From positions 1 through 51,255 of the forward strand of contig JAFROJ010000072.1 in assembly GCA_017429765.1 (NCBI GenBank): a stretch of 51,255 bases of DNA, in the 5' to 3' direction. The translations under genes were made by a program, and so were the position numbers. Each line of letters opens with the position of its first letter. The first letter of the stretch is position 1. The DNA is from Bacteroidales bacterium (lineage in GTDB: Bacteria; Bacteroidota; Bacteroidia; Bacteroidales; UBA932). Under the pieces are notes generated by a model. That model ran no database searches. It saw only the letters and a program-made list of their open reading frames with translations, and was not told where the DNA came from. Of this stretch, positions 8,332 to 17,394 are shown one piece after another.

Positions 8332-11300
8332 TGTAGCTGTTGTATTCCTTCTCCTTCTCGGCGGCGGCCACCGCTTGCTCCCTGCGCTTTCTCTTGCTCG
8401 TGAATATGCTTCTGACGAGTTCCTCGAAGGTGTTGAACTCTTTCTGGTAGGTGACACCCACCCCGTTCCGTTGGGAGTTGTCGAGGAACTTCGTGTAGTC
8501 GTCGGCCGAGTGCGAGAACAGGGTGAGCCTCACCTGGCCGGGCTTGTCCAGCTTGATCTCTATGTCGATGTCGCCCACGACGTCGCCCTCGGAGGAGTTC
8601 CCGTATTCCCTGTTACCCACGTTGCCGTTGACGATAACCCTGTTGTTGAACAGCTGGGTGGACACCGCCACGTCGAAGATATTCGTCCCGCTGTCGTTGG
8701 ACTGGTAGTTCAACCCGAAGTCCAGAGGGATGTCCAGCTTCTGCAAGATGCTGTTCAACTGGCCGGCCATGATCTCGGCCAGGTTCGTGTAGAGGGTGGA
8801 TGTGTTGTTGACGATCCCGGACTGCTCCTCGGGCATGAAACCGCCGGAGATGAGCAGCGAGATGAACTGCCTCTGGACCTTGTCCTCTGTGTTGAGGGCG
8901 CTCTCCACCTTTGATTTCGTCGTGGGATCCAGGTCGGGGATGTCGATGGAGAACGCCAGGCGCGGCTCCCTGAGCTTCCCGGATATCCCGATCCCGCAGT
9001 TGACCGTCCTTCTGGTCGAGACAGCCGAAGTGTCCGCGATCAAAGTGGCCACCGAGGCCTTTGTGGTGTAGACTCCGTCGATGTCGAGGTCGCTGTCCAT
9101 CACATCCCCGTTGAAGCGGATCGAGCTGCCCCGCGACAGGGAGAAATCCTTTTGGGCGATGTCCAGGGCGTTGAAGTGGAAGTTGCCGGATTCGAGCGTG
9201 TAGTCCCCGTTGATGGTGAACAATCCTCTCTCCGGCCTGACCTCGATGTCGATGGTGCCCTGGCCTCTTCCGCTCAAGGTGTTGCCGGCCGAGCGGTCGA
9301 TCTCCACGAAGGCCTCCGTCCTTTGGTTGGCCGTCACCCTGATCCTCACCCCGAGATCGTTGCTCTTGCGGCTCTCGGCGACAAGCCGGTTCATCATCAC
9401 GTCGTAGGGGTCGATGTACACCTCCTTGTACGGCTCCTTGAAGGTCAGGAGGTTGGTGTTGGCGTCGGAGTTGGTGTTGTCTATGGGAATATGCAGGGCC
9501 CCGTCCTTGTCGGTCCTCGCGTCGACCTCGATCGTGAGCGCGTTGAACGGGCCTTTGATGGCCACGCCGCCAGTGGCGAACAGATTGCCGTAGATAGCCT
9601 GCCCGGCTGAGGCGTGCATGTTTATGGCCTCCATGCGGCTCATGCTGATCCTCGTGTCCATCCGGATGTCCTTAAGATGGTCGAAGAGGACTCCTCCCCG
9701 GATCGAGCCGGTGCCGTCATACCTGTCCCTGAGTGAGATCCCGTCGAGATGCACGCCCGAGTTGTCGATCGAGAACGGGCCGTCGGCGTGATAAGGCACA
9801 TTCGTGAAAGCGACTTTCAGCAACGCGTTCTCCAGCCTTCCACCCTCGCTTGACACCGACATGTTCCCGCCCTTCCCGGCGAGCCTCACTGTCCCGTGGA
9901 TCTTGCCTCCGACCTCGCTGAACACGGACGAGAGGAAGGGGGAGAGGTAGGCGGCGTCCATCCCGGCCAGGGTCGCGGCCAGGTCGAGATCCTTGCCTCC
10001 GGAAGAGTAGCTCCCGTTCACCTCGAAAGTCCTGGCCCCGTTCAACACGTTGCTGGCCAGGATGCCAAGCTTGCCGTCATCCTCCATGGCGCAGTCTAAC
10101 CACAGCTGCCCGACATCCCTGCCGCCGACTTTGACGGAGTCGCAGTCGACAGCCACCGACAGGCCGGCTTTCTCGCCCCAGGGTGAAATCAGCCTGGCCT
10201 GGCCCGTCGCCAGTCCGGCTATCCCGTAGTCCTTGCCCGCGATCAGATTGGCGAGGCTCATGTCGAAACGGTCCAGGTCGATGGTCAGCGAGTCGGCGCT
10301 GGTGGTCGAGAAGCCTCCGTCGATCTTGAGCGACTCGTTCCCTGAAGACGCGACGAAGTTGTCTATGCTGATGTCTTTGCCGAGAATGTTGAACTCAGTG
10401 GGGGTGACGACCCATTCCCGCCCGCTGAACCAGACGCTTGAGGGCAGAATCTTGCCGTCAAGGGCCAGCCAGCCCTCCCCGTCCCGGAGAAGCTCCCCTG
10501 AGAGGTAGATCTCGCCCTTGTCGGTCAGGTCCCCCTCGTTGTCGTAGGAATAGCCTATTCCCGCGTGGTTGTCGCTGGCGTAGAACGAGATGTGGTCATT
10601 CTTGAATAGAAGTCCCCCGACCGCCAGCTCTGTGCCGGTCACGGCCCCGTTGAGGCTGCCTCCCTTGTTGTCGAAGGCCAGGTCGAGGTTCCTGAGATAG
10701 TTCTTGCCCATCGCTATCCTGGAGGATTTGACGGCCGCCGTCACCTCACCGGTCCGGGAGACGGAGAGACTGGCCTTTGTGCTGTCGGCTATGTAAAGGC
10801 CTGGCATCACGAAGGAGAGGAAGTCACGGGCGTCGTGGACATCGACACTGACATCGTACCGGTCGCCGTCCCAGGTCTTGACTGTGTCCTTGCAGATGAC
10901 AGGGAGTTCCCTCAGCAGGGTCAGGTCCCCCAGATGCCCCGCAATGGCGGTGAAGGGCTTGCTCCCCACGTAGGAAGCGTCAGCGAAGCTGGAGTTAAGG
11001 TTGATGCGGTGCAGGCCGTTCCTCGAGTGGGAGGAGATCCTGATGTCGCCTATGTCCTTTCTGCCCAGTGAGTTCTCGAGGTCCAGACCCAGGATGTCAA
11101 GATCCCCGATGATGTCCCCGCTGCTGACCCTCATGTAGTTCGCGTCGATCCTGCCGGCCACTTTCGAGACCCCTCTCTTGTCGAGGCCGAGGGCTTGCAG
11201 GTCCGCGTAGCCGATGTTGGCGTAGAACTTATAGAGGCCGTTGCTGGTCTTGTCCGAGAGGGTGAATATTCCCTGGAAAAGGAGGTTCAGGTTCGGGTCT

Positions 11301-12829
11301 GAGCACACGAGACGGCCGTCGAAGGCTTTGTCCGAATAAGTCCCGGCGGCCATGATGTTCGAATACTCGTAGTTCAGGGCCCGAAGCTTGTCGATGAAAA
11401 GAGAGTCGATCCTGACACTGGCCCCGTCCTTCCCGAGATGGGCCCCGAGGGAGCTTCTCATGGTGATCTCCCCGATTTTGTCTATTCCCGTGACCCGTCC
11501 CAGGTCGAGCCTGTCGGTGACTATTATCCCCGAGAAATCCTTGCCTGACCCCTTGACAATGAGATCCTTCATGTGCAAGTCCGCCCTGAGGCCGCCCATG
11601 GACGCCGTCTTGACGTCTCCCTTGACCGCCAGATTGTTGAGCGTTCCTCTCACTGACCCGCTGAAGGTGACCTTCTCCCCGGGAGCGAAGCTCGAGAGGT
11701 CCAGTTTGGCGGTCGGGGCGAAGCCTCCGATGAACTTGCCGAGCCCGGCGGAAGTGAAAGACAGGTGGTCCGAGTCGAATCCGAGCAGGGTCGATTGAAT
11801 GTCGGGAAGCCCGGTGATCCTTCCGGCCAATGAGCCGGACACCCCGCTTCCGCTCTCCGTGAAAACCAGCCTGTCGACCCCCAGATCGGTCACAGTCCCG
11901 TCGACGCGCGCCTTTTCCAGATAGATATTCACGTCCATCGGCTCCAGGGCGGCGGCGAAGTAGGACAGGCTCTTGAAACTGACAAGGCTTGACCGGATGT
12001 CCCCGGTGAGCCTCACCTCATCGAGGAAAGCGCTGAAAGCTTTGGGGTCCTTGAAACTCATGGAGAACTCGTCCATGATGATGTCTGACCAGGGGTCGGT
12101 CAGCCTCAAGTCCTCGACCAGGGCTTTCCCTCCGCCGACAGTGGCCTTGCCGGTCAGGGAGGAGATGACGTAGCCGCTCTTCTCCGCCGCCTCCAGCCTC
12201 TCCACCTCGCCTTTCATTAGGCCGTCGGCCAGCTCCAGCCCCCGGGCCTCCAGCTCTCGGACATTGATGTCCAGGTCATTCCAGTCGATCCCGTTCCCCT
12301 TGTGTGGTTTCGGGTTCTTGAGGTTGACGAGCCGGAACGTGAAATCCTCGACGATCACCTTGCGGGCGTCGAATACCTTCCCCATCTCCTTCTTCTCGGC
12401 GTCCTCCTTGGGATAGAGTTTGAAAACACGCTGCAGGTTAGTGCCTTCAGGCTCGGTGACCAGGGTGAACGCCGCTCCGTTCACGGTGACCCTGCTCAAG
12501 TGGATCCCCTCTTTGTGGAACAATCCCTTCAGGGAGAAGGAGGCCATGATCGAGCCCGCCCGGGCCATGGTGTCGAGAACCTCGCCCCCGGCGGTAGTCA
12601 GGGGACTGCCGTCGATGATCCGGACATCCCTAAGGACGACGGCGTTGAAAGGCTTGAGATGGACTCTGGAGAACTCTATCCTCCCGTCGATCTTCTTCTC
12701 AAGGGAGGCGGCGACCTTCCTCGCGATGAAGGTCTGCGCCATGGGGGTCTGGAGGAGCATCCACGCGGCGAACAGCGTGGCGGCCAGCGCCACCAGGACT
12801 TTCCAGATTATCTTGAGTGCCTTTCTCAC
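8315..12829 (-). CDS. tamB: TamB-like translocation/assembly and lipid-transport protein (DUF490)
   Basis: A 1504-residue protein with one N-terminal membrane anchor (about residues 7-28, ALKIIWKVLVALAATLFAAW) and then a very long run of short beta strands, the pattern of the AsmA/TamB beta-taco superfamily. The DUF490/TamB domain occupies roughly the last 400 residues and ends with a charged tail (KRKRREQ). TamB-like proteins bridge the periplasm and act in outer-membrane protein assembly or phospholipid transport. The start is a GTG (complement of 12827-12829); later Met codons would remove the anchor. It is divergent from tsaD, an order common in Bacteroidota. Its 3' end overlaps the GH106 gene tail to tail. 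Confidence 0.92.
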   Translation of the reverse strand: MRKALKIIWKVLVALAATLFAAWMLLQTPMAQTFIARKVAASLEKKIDGRIEFSRVHLKPFNAVVLRDVRIIDGSPLTTAGGEVLDTMARAGSIMASFSLKGLFHKEGIHLSRVTVNGAAFTLVTEPEGTNLQRVFKLYPKEDAEKKEMGKVFDARKVIVEDFTFRLVNLKNPKPHKGNGIDWNDLDINVRELEARGLELADGLMKGEVERLEAAEKSGYVISSLTGKATVGGGKALVEDLRLTDPWSDIIMDEFSMSFKDPKAFSAFLDEVRLTGDIRSSLVSFKSLSYFAAALEPMDVNIYLEKARVDGTVTDLGVDRLVFTESGSGVSGSLAGRITGLPDIQSTLLGFDSDHLSFTSAGLGKFIGGFAPTAKLDLSSFAPGEKVTFSGSVRGTLNNLAVKGDVKTASMGGLRADLHMKDLIVKGSGKDFSGIIVTDRLDLGRVTGIDKIGEITMRSSLGAHLGKDGASVRIDSLFIDKLRALNYEYSNIMAAGTYSDKAFDGRLVCSDPNLNLLFQGIFTLSDKTSNGLYKFYANIGYADLQALGLDKRGVSKVAGRIDANYMRVSSGDIIGDLDILGLDLENSLGRKDIGDIRISSHSRNGLHRINLNSSFADASYVGSKPFTAIAGHLGDLTLLRELPVICKDTVKTWDGDRYDVSVDVHDARDFLSFVMPGLYIADSTKASLSVSRTGEVTAAVKSSRIAMGKNYLRNLDLAFDNKGGSLNGAVTGTELAVGGLLFKNDHISFYASDNHAGIGYSYDNEGDLTDKGEIYLSGELLRDGEGWLALDGKILPSSVWFSGREWVVTPTEFNILGKDISIDNFVASSGNESLKIDGGFSTTSADSLTIDLDRFDMSLANLIAGKDYGIAGLATGQARLISPWGEKAGLSVAVDCDSVKVGGRDVGQLWLDCAMEDDGKLGILASNVLNGARTFEVNGSYSSGGKDLDLAATLAGMDAAYLSPFLSSVFSEVGGKIHGTVRLAGKGGNMSVSSEGGRLENALLKVAFTNVPYHADGPFSIDNSGVHLDGISLRDRYDGTGSIRGGVLFDHLKDIRMDTRISMSRMEAINMHASAGQAIYGNLFATGGVAIKGPFNALTIEVDARTDKDGALHIPIDNTNSDANTNLLTFKEPYKEVYIDPYDVMMNRLVAESRKSNDLGVRIRVTANQRTEAFVEIDRSAGNTLSGRGQGTIDIEVRPERGLFTINGDYTLESGNFHFNALDIAQKDFSLSRGSSIRFNGDVMDSDLDIDGVYTTKASVATLIADTSAVSTRRTVNCGIGISGKLREPRLAFSIDIPDLDPTTKSKVESALNTEDKVQRQFISLLISGGFMPEEQSGIVNNTSTLYTNLAEIMAGQLNSILQKLDIPLDFGLNYQSNDSGTNIFDVAVSTQLFNNRVIVNGNVGNREYGNSSEGDVVGDIDIEIKLDKPGQVRLTLFSHSADDYTKFLDNSQRNGVGVTYQKEFNTFEELVRSIFTSKRKRREQAVAAAEKEKEYNSYTIPAE

Positions 12830-12835
12830 AATCTA

Positions 12836-12843
12836 CAAATATA
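12836..12843 (-). promoter_or_regulatory. TAnnTTTG -7 box for tamB
   Basis: On the minus strand this reads TATATTTG, an exact match to the Bacteroidota -7 consensus. It ends only 6 bases before the GTG start of tamB, so transcription from it would give an almost leaderless message. No clear -33 TTTG is seen at the right distance. Confidence 0.5.
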
Positions 12844-12916
12844 CCAAATTACTTTAACATGATTTTCCTCAACTTTCATTAAATTCGCGTTACCTTTACA
12901 AAAGTCTTTGAATAGC

Positions 12917-13939
12917 ATGGCGGATTATATTCTCGGGATCGAATCGAGTTGCGACGACACTTCGGCCGCCGTGTTGAGGGACGGATTCCTTCTCTCCAAC
13001 GTGATAGCGAGCCAGCAAGTCCACAAGGATTTCGGCGGTGTCGTCCCTGAACTGGCCTCCAGGGCTCACGAGCAGAACATTGTCCCTGTCGTCAGCCAGG
13101 CCCTCGAGAAAGCCGGTATCAAGGCCTCGGACCTGACCGCCATCGCTTTCACCCGCGGGCCCGGACTCTTGGGATCCCTTCTGGTCGGCACCTCCTTCGC
13201 CAAGGCCATGGGAATAGCCCTTGACATCCCGATCATCATGGTCAACCATCTCCAGGGGCACATCCTGGCCGGATTCGTGGACCAGGAGGGAAAGGAGAAC
13301 CGCCATCCCGCCTTCCCTTATCTCTGCCTGCTTGTCTCGGGCGGCAACTCGCAGATAGTCAGGGTCGACAGCCCCCTCGAGTACACCATTCTCGGGCAGA
13401 CCATCGACGACGCGGTCGGCGAGGCCTTCGACAAGTGCTCCAAGATGATGGGCCTGGGTTATCCCGGAGGCCCTGTGATCGACCGTCTCGCCAAGGAGGG
13501 CGACCCCGGGCGTTTCCGGTTCGCGAAGCCCCATATTCCCGGACTGGACTACAGTTTCAGCGGGGTGAAGACCTCCCTCCTGTACTTCGTGAGGGACGAG
13601 ATGGCCAAGGATCCTCTCTTCATAGAGAAGAACAAGGAGGACATCTGCGCAAGTTTCCAGAAGACCCTGGTGGACATCCTGATGGACAAGCTCGTCAAGG
13701 CCGTCCGGCAGACCGGGATCAAGGAGGTCACCATAGGTGGCGGGGTCTCCGCCAACAGCGGCCTGCGCTCGCGGGTGGAGGCCGAGGGAAAGAAGAGGGG
13801 CTGGAACGTCTATCTCCCGGAGTTCAAATTCACGACCGACAACGCCGCCATGATCGCCGTGGCGGGATGGTTCCGCCACCAGGCTGGCGAGAGGACTCCG
13901 CTGGACGTGGCGCCAGTGTCAAGAATAGCTGATTATTAA
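12917..13939 (+). CDS. tsaD: tRNA N6-adenosine threonylcarbamoyltransferase TsaD
   Basis: A 340-residue protein beginning MADYILGIESSCDDTSAAV, the invariant TsaD/Kae1 start. The ASKHA fold is complete, with the metal-binding NHLQGH motif near residue 110, VSGGNS, and the nucleotide-binding GGGVSANS. TsaD works with TsaB/TsaC/TsaE to make t6A at position 37 of ANN-decoding tRNAs. I use the ATG at 12917 rather than an in-frame TTG three codons upstream. A weaker -7-like TACCTTTA lies just upstream in the divergent gap with tamB. The FAD-protein gene follows 11 bases after the stop. Confidence 0.97.
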   Translation: MADYILGIESSCDDTSAAVLRDGFLLSNVIASQQVHKDFGGVVPELASRAHEQNIVPVVSQALEKAGIKASDLTAIAFTRGPGLLGSLLVGTSFAKAMGIALDIPIIMVNHLQGHILAGFVDQEGKENRHPAFPYLCLLVSGGNSQIVRVDSPLEYTILGQTIDDAVGEAFDKCSKMMGLGYPGGPVIDRLAKEGDPGRFRFAKPHIPGLDYSFSGVKTSLLYFVRDEMAKDPLFIEKNKEDICASFQKTLVDILMDKLVKAVRQTGIKEVTIGGGVSANSGLRSRVEAEGKKRGWNVYLPEFKFTTDNAAMIAVAGWFRHQAGERTPLDVAPVSRIADY

Positions 13940-13950
13940 TAATTTAGAAT

Positions 13951-15669
13951 ATGATAGAGTTTGAAATGACCGGCCGTGTGGGCCGTGACCTAAGACCGGA
14001 TGACGTGAGGATCGTGGCCGCGAGGGAGATGAACCTGAGGGGGAACGCCGTGATCAATGTGATCGATCCCACCAAGTCCTACCAGCCCACATTCCCCGGC
14101 GCGGTGGCCACCTGCGTGATAGCCCGCCGCTCGATAGACGCCAGGAACGATGTCATCTACCGCTACAAGATAGAGGCTTACAACCACCGCTTCGAGTCTT
14201 ATGTCCCCTACGAGACCCCCGAGTACAAGGATGTCTCCGAGGCTGAGCCAGTGATCATCGTGGGAGCCGGCCCGGCGGGGATATTCGCCGCCCTGAAGCT
14301 CCTGACCCTCGGCTACAAGCCGGTGATTCTCGAGAGGGGGAAGAATGTCCGCGACCGCAAGTTCGACATGGCCCGCCTCACGAGGGAGGGCGTCCTCGAC
14401 CCTGACTCGAACTATTGCTACGGTGAGGGCGGAGCCGGCGCGTTCTCCGACGGGAAACTTTACACCAGGTCCTCCAAACGCGGTGACATCAAGGAGGTTC
14501 TCCGCCAGTTCGTGGACTTCGGAGCCAATCCCCAGATCCTGATCGACGCCCATCCTCACATCGGCACTGACCGCCTCCCGAAGATAGTGGAGAACATCAG
14601 GATGACCATCGAGTCCAGGGGTGGTGAGTATCATTTCGGTACTAAGGTGACTTCTTTCAAAAGGAACAAAGACGGGCTCATCGAGGTTAAAGCCCTTGAC
14701 AGCGAGCATCCCACCAAGACAGGAAAGGCCAAGGCCGTGAAATACTCCGCCCGCAAGGTCATTCTCGCCACCGGCCATTCCGCGAGGGACATCTACGAGG
14801 CCGTCGCCGCGGCCGGTTGCGCCCTGGAGCCCAAGGGATTCGCCATGGGTGTCCGGGTGGAACACACCCAGGCCCTGATCAACGAGGCCCGCTACCACGG
14901 ACAGTGGGAGCCGGGGATGCCCGCCGCCGAATATTCATTCGCCCAGCAGGTGGACGAGAGGGGAGTGTTCTCATTCTGCATGTGTCCCGGCGGTGTCCTG
15001 GTCCCCTCGGCCACGGAGCCTGAGACCATCGTGATGAACGGGATGTCCAACTCGGCGCGCAGCGGCAAGTACGCCAACGCCGGGGTGGTGGTCCAGATCG
15101 AGCCTGAGGACGTGCCTGAGGAATATTCCCAGGCCGGGCCCTTCAAGGGTCTTGACTTCCAGAAGGCTGTCGAGAGGAAGATGTGGGAATATTCCCACAC
15201 GCGCTCGGACAACCCGATGGCCGCGCCCGCCCAGAGGATGATAGATTTCTGCAACGGGGTCGTCTCAGAGAGTCTCCCCGAGACTTCCTATAAGCCAGGA
15301 GTGGTTTCCGCCCCGCTTCACGCCCTGCTCCCCGAGTTCGTCTCCTCGAGGCTCGCGAAGGCCTTCCCCGAGGTTAACAAGCATTCGATCAGGGGATTCT
15401 TCACCAACGAGGCTCTTCTCGTGGGGGTGGAGTCGAGGACCTCGTCTCCCGTCAGGATCCCCAGGGATCCCGAGACCCTTGAGTGCGAGGCCTTCCCGGG
15501 ACTCCTGCCTTGCGGTGAGGGCGCCGGGTACTCCGGAGGCATAGTCTCCTCAGCCATCGACGGCATCAACTGCGCCGTCGCCGCCGTCCGTTCCCTCTCC
15601 GCCCCTGTCCCCCCGGTTCCTGAGCCGGTCGAAGGGCCGTCGCTTCCGCAAGCAGACAAACCTGAGTAG
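13951..15669 (+). CDS. FAD-dependent oxidoreductase of the COG2509 type
   Basis: A 572-residue flavoprotein. An N-terminal domain of about 90 residues precedes the Rossmann dinucleotide loop VIIVGAGPAGIFAALK (near residue 103). Then come the family's YGEGGAGAFSDGKL segment and GHSARDIYEAV, and a C-terminal FAD-contacting GEGAGYSGGIVSSAIDG. Bacterial members are widespread but their substrate is unclear. The C-terminus carries an unusual Pro-rich tail (VPEPVEGPSLP) encoded by a short interspersed repeat at 15619-15636; family proteins normally end soon after the GEGAGYSGG segment. The stop at 15667-15669 is separated from the umuD ATG by two bases. Confidence 0.85.
   Translation: MIEFEMTGRVGRDLRPDDVRIVAAREMNLRGNAVINVIDPTKSYQPTFPGAVATCVIARRSIDARNDVIYRYKIEAYNHRFESYVPYETPEYKDVSEAEPVIIVGAGPAGIFAALKLLTLGYKPVILERGKNVRDRKFDMARLTREGVLDPDSNYCYGEGGAGAFSDGKLYTRSSKRGDIKEVLRQFVDFGANPQILIDAHPHIGTDRLPKIVENIRMTIESRGGEYHFGTKVTSFKRNKDGLIEVKALDSEHPTKTGKAKAVKYSARKVILATGHSARDIYEAVAAAGCALEPKGFAMGVRVEHTQALINEARYHGQWEPGMPAAEYSFAQQVDERGVFSFCMCPGGVLVPSATEPETIVMNGMSNSARSGKYANAGVVVQIEPEDVPEEYSQAGPFKGLDFQKAVERKMWEYSHTRSDNPMAAPAQRMIDFCNGVVSESLPETSYKPGVVSAPLHALLPEFVSSRLAKAFPEVNKHSIRGFFTNEALLVGVESRTSSPVRIPRDPETLECEAFPGLLPCGEGAGYSGGIVSSAIDGINCAVAAVRSLSAPVPPVPEPVEGPSLPQADKPE
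15619..15636 (+). repeat. Interspersed repeat, copy 1 (in-frame in the FAD-protein gene)
   Basis: CCTGAGCCGGTCGAAGGG. The reverse complement of 25497-25514 differs at one of 18 positions. Here it encodes PEPVEG in the C-terminal tail. This unit is a familiar dispersed short repeat in bacterial genomes and typically sits in or next to genes in flexible regions. Confidence 0.7.
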
Positions 15670-15671
15670 TG

Positions 15672-16127
15672 ATGTCCGACGATAAACCCTCGGTCCACGC
15701 TGGTTTCCCGTCCCCGGCGCAGGACTACATGAACACCTTCATAGACCTCGACAAGGAGCTGGTACGCCACCCCGCGGCCACCTTCTACGCCCGGGTCGTG
15801 GGGGACTCGATGATAGACGCCGGAGTGGACGAGGGCGACGTCCTTGTCGTCGACAAGTCACTGGAGCCCCGCGAGGGAGACATGGCCGTCTGCTTCATCG
15901 ACGGCGAGTTCGCCCTTAAATTCATATCTTTCAAGGAACCCCAGGCCGCGGGGAAGCCGAGGAAATCCTCCAGACCCGGAGTGTCGTACGACATCCTGGA
16001 GCGGAAGATGATGTGGCTACTGCCGGCCAACGAGAAATATCCACCGATAGAAGTGACTGAGTCAAACGACTTTACCGTCTGGGGAGTCGTGACTTACGTG
16101 ATAAAGAAAGTGTGTACGCGCTTGTAG
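15672..16127 (+). CDS. umuD: UmuD: autoproteolytic subunit of DNA polymerase V
   Basis: A 151-residue S24-family peptidase. Counting from the ATG at 15672, the cleavage site is Ala10-Gly11 in HAGFPSPA. The catalytic Ser46 is in VGDSMIDAG and the Lys83 in EFALKF, 37 residues apart as in E. coli UmuD (Ser60/Lys97). There is no helix-turn-helix, so it is UmuD rather than LexA. Self-cleavage after DNA damage yields UmuD', which joins UmuC in translesion synthesis. A GTG one codon upstream could also start it. umuC begins inside its last 16 bases, giving translational coupling. I see no recognisable SOS box. Confidence 0.92.
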   Translation: MSDDKPSVHAGFPSPAQDYMNTFIDLDKELVRHPAATFYARVVGDSMIDAGVDEGDVLVVDKSLEPREGDMAVCFIDGEFALKFISFKEPQAAGKPRKSSRPGVSYDILERKMMWLLPANEKYPPIEVTESNDFTVWGVVTYVIKKVCTRL

Positions 16128-17374
16128 ACTGCAACAACTTTTTCGTCTCGTGCGAGCGCGCTTTCCAGCCAGGGCTGGAAGGCAGGCCTGTCGTCGTGCT
16201 TTCCAACAACGACGGGTGTGTCGTGGCCCGGAGCAACGAGAGCAAGGAGATGGGCATCAAGATGGGCACCCCTTTCTTCAAGGTGAAACACCTTGTGGAC
16301 CAGGGGAAACTGGTTGTCCGCTCCTCGAACTACACCCTGTACGGGGACCTTTCGGCGAGGGTGATGTCACTTCTGGCCGAGGTCGCCCCGAAGCTCGAGG
16401 TCTATTCCATCGACGAGGCCTTCATGAATATGGACGGGGTTCGTGACTCCGAACTCCGCGGCGTCTGCTCGGCCCTCATCAAGAAGATCCGGCGCTGGAC
16501 CGGGATCCCGGTGAGCATAGGGATAGCCAACACCAAGACCCTCGGGAAAGTGGCGAACCATTTCGCGAAGAGATACAAAGGTTATCGCGGAGTCTGCGTC
16601 ATCGACACTCCCCAGAAGATGCGGAAGGCGTTGTCCCTCACGCCTATAGGTGATGTCTGGGGAATAGGTTGGAGGGGGGCTCCCAAACTCGAGGCCGCCG
16701 GGGTCAAGACCGCTCTCGACTTCGTGGAGAGACCCCTCGAGTGGGTCCGCGGCCGCATGGGTGTGACCGGGGTGCGGACCTGGTCCGAGCTCCAGGGAAT
16801 CCGCATGGTGGAGGACGAGAAGGAGGAGAAGCGCAAGTCTATCTGCACTTCCAGGTCGTTCGCCGACATGATAACCGACATCGATGAGCTCACCTTGAGA
16901 GTCTCCGACTTCGCCGGGAAGTGCGCCGAGAAACTCCGCAAGGACGGCACCGCGGCGCAGACTGTCGGCGTGTTCATCCACACCAACCGTTTCCGGGAGG
17001 ATCTTGAGCAGTACTACCCGATGGCCAGCGTCCGACTGGACGTGCCGGCCAGCAGCACCCCGGAGATCATCGCCGCCGCCCTCAAGGTGCTGAGGATGGT
17101 CTACCGTTTCGGTTTCGAGTACAAGAGGGCCGGGGTCATAGTCACCGACATAGTCGACTCGGACTCGATCCAGCAGACCTTGTTCGGTTTCGACAGTGAT
17201 TCCAGGGACAGGGACGACCGGATCTCTCGTGTGATGGATATAGTCAACTCTGCGGGGAAGAACACCCTCCGGCTCGCCACCCAGCGGGGCGGCCACTATG
17301 CCGACGGCATCCGCAGGGAGTTCTGCTCAGGACTCTACACCACCTCTTGGAATGAATTGATACAAGTAAGATAA
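16112..17374 (+). CDS. umuC: UmuC: Y-family DNA polymerase V catalytic subunit
   Basis: A 420-residue Y-family polymerase. The first metal-binding Asp is in ALVDCNNFFVSCE near residue 6, the second acidic pair in YSIDEAFMNM near residue 100. The fingers/thumb contain SIGIANTKTLGKVANHFAK and the helix-hairpin-helix region PIGDVWGIG. The C-terminal DUF4113-type tail is present (LATQRGGHYADGI to YTTSWNEL). The start is a GTG at 16112, where the protein begins MYALVDC; it overlaps umuD by 16 bases. The polymerase copies past DNA lesions with low fidelity. No nearby LexA-like regulator is encoded. Confidence 0.94.
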   Translation: MYALVDCNNFFVSCERAFQPGLEGRPVVVLSNNDGCVVARSNESKEMGIKMGTPFFKVKHLVDQGKLVVRSSNYTLYGDLSARVMSLLAEVAPKLEVYSIDEAFMNMDGVRDSELRGVCSALIKKIRRWTGIPVSIGIANTKTLGKVANHFAKRYKGYRGVCVIDTPQKMRKALSLTPIGDVWGIGWRGAPKLEAAGVKTALDFVERPLEWVRGRMGVTGVRTWSELQGIRMVEDEKEEKRKSICTSRSFADMITDIDELTLRVSDFAGKCAEKLRKDGTAAQTVGVFIHTNRFREDLEQYYPMASVRLDVPASSTPEIIAAALKVLRMVYRFGFEYKRAGVIVTDIVDSDSIQQTLFGFDSDSRDRDDRISRVMDIVNSAGKNTLRLATQRGGHYADGIRREFCSGLYTTSWNELIQVR

Positions 17375-17394
17375 TATATTAATAATCAATAAAT

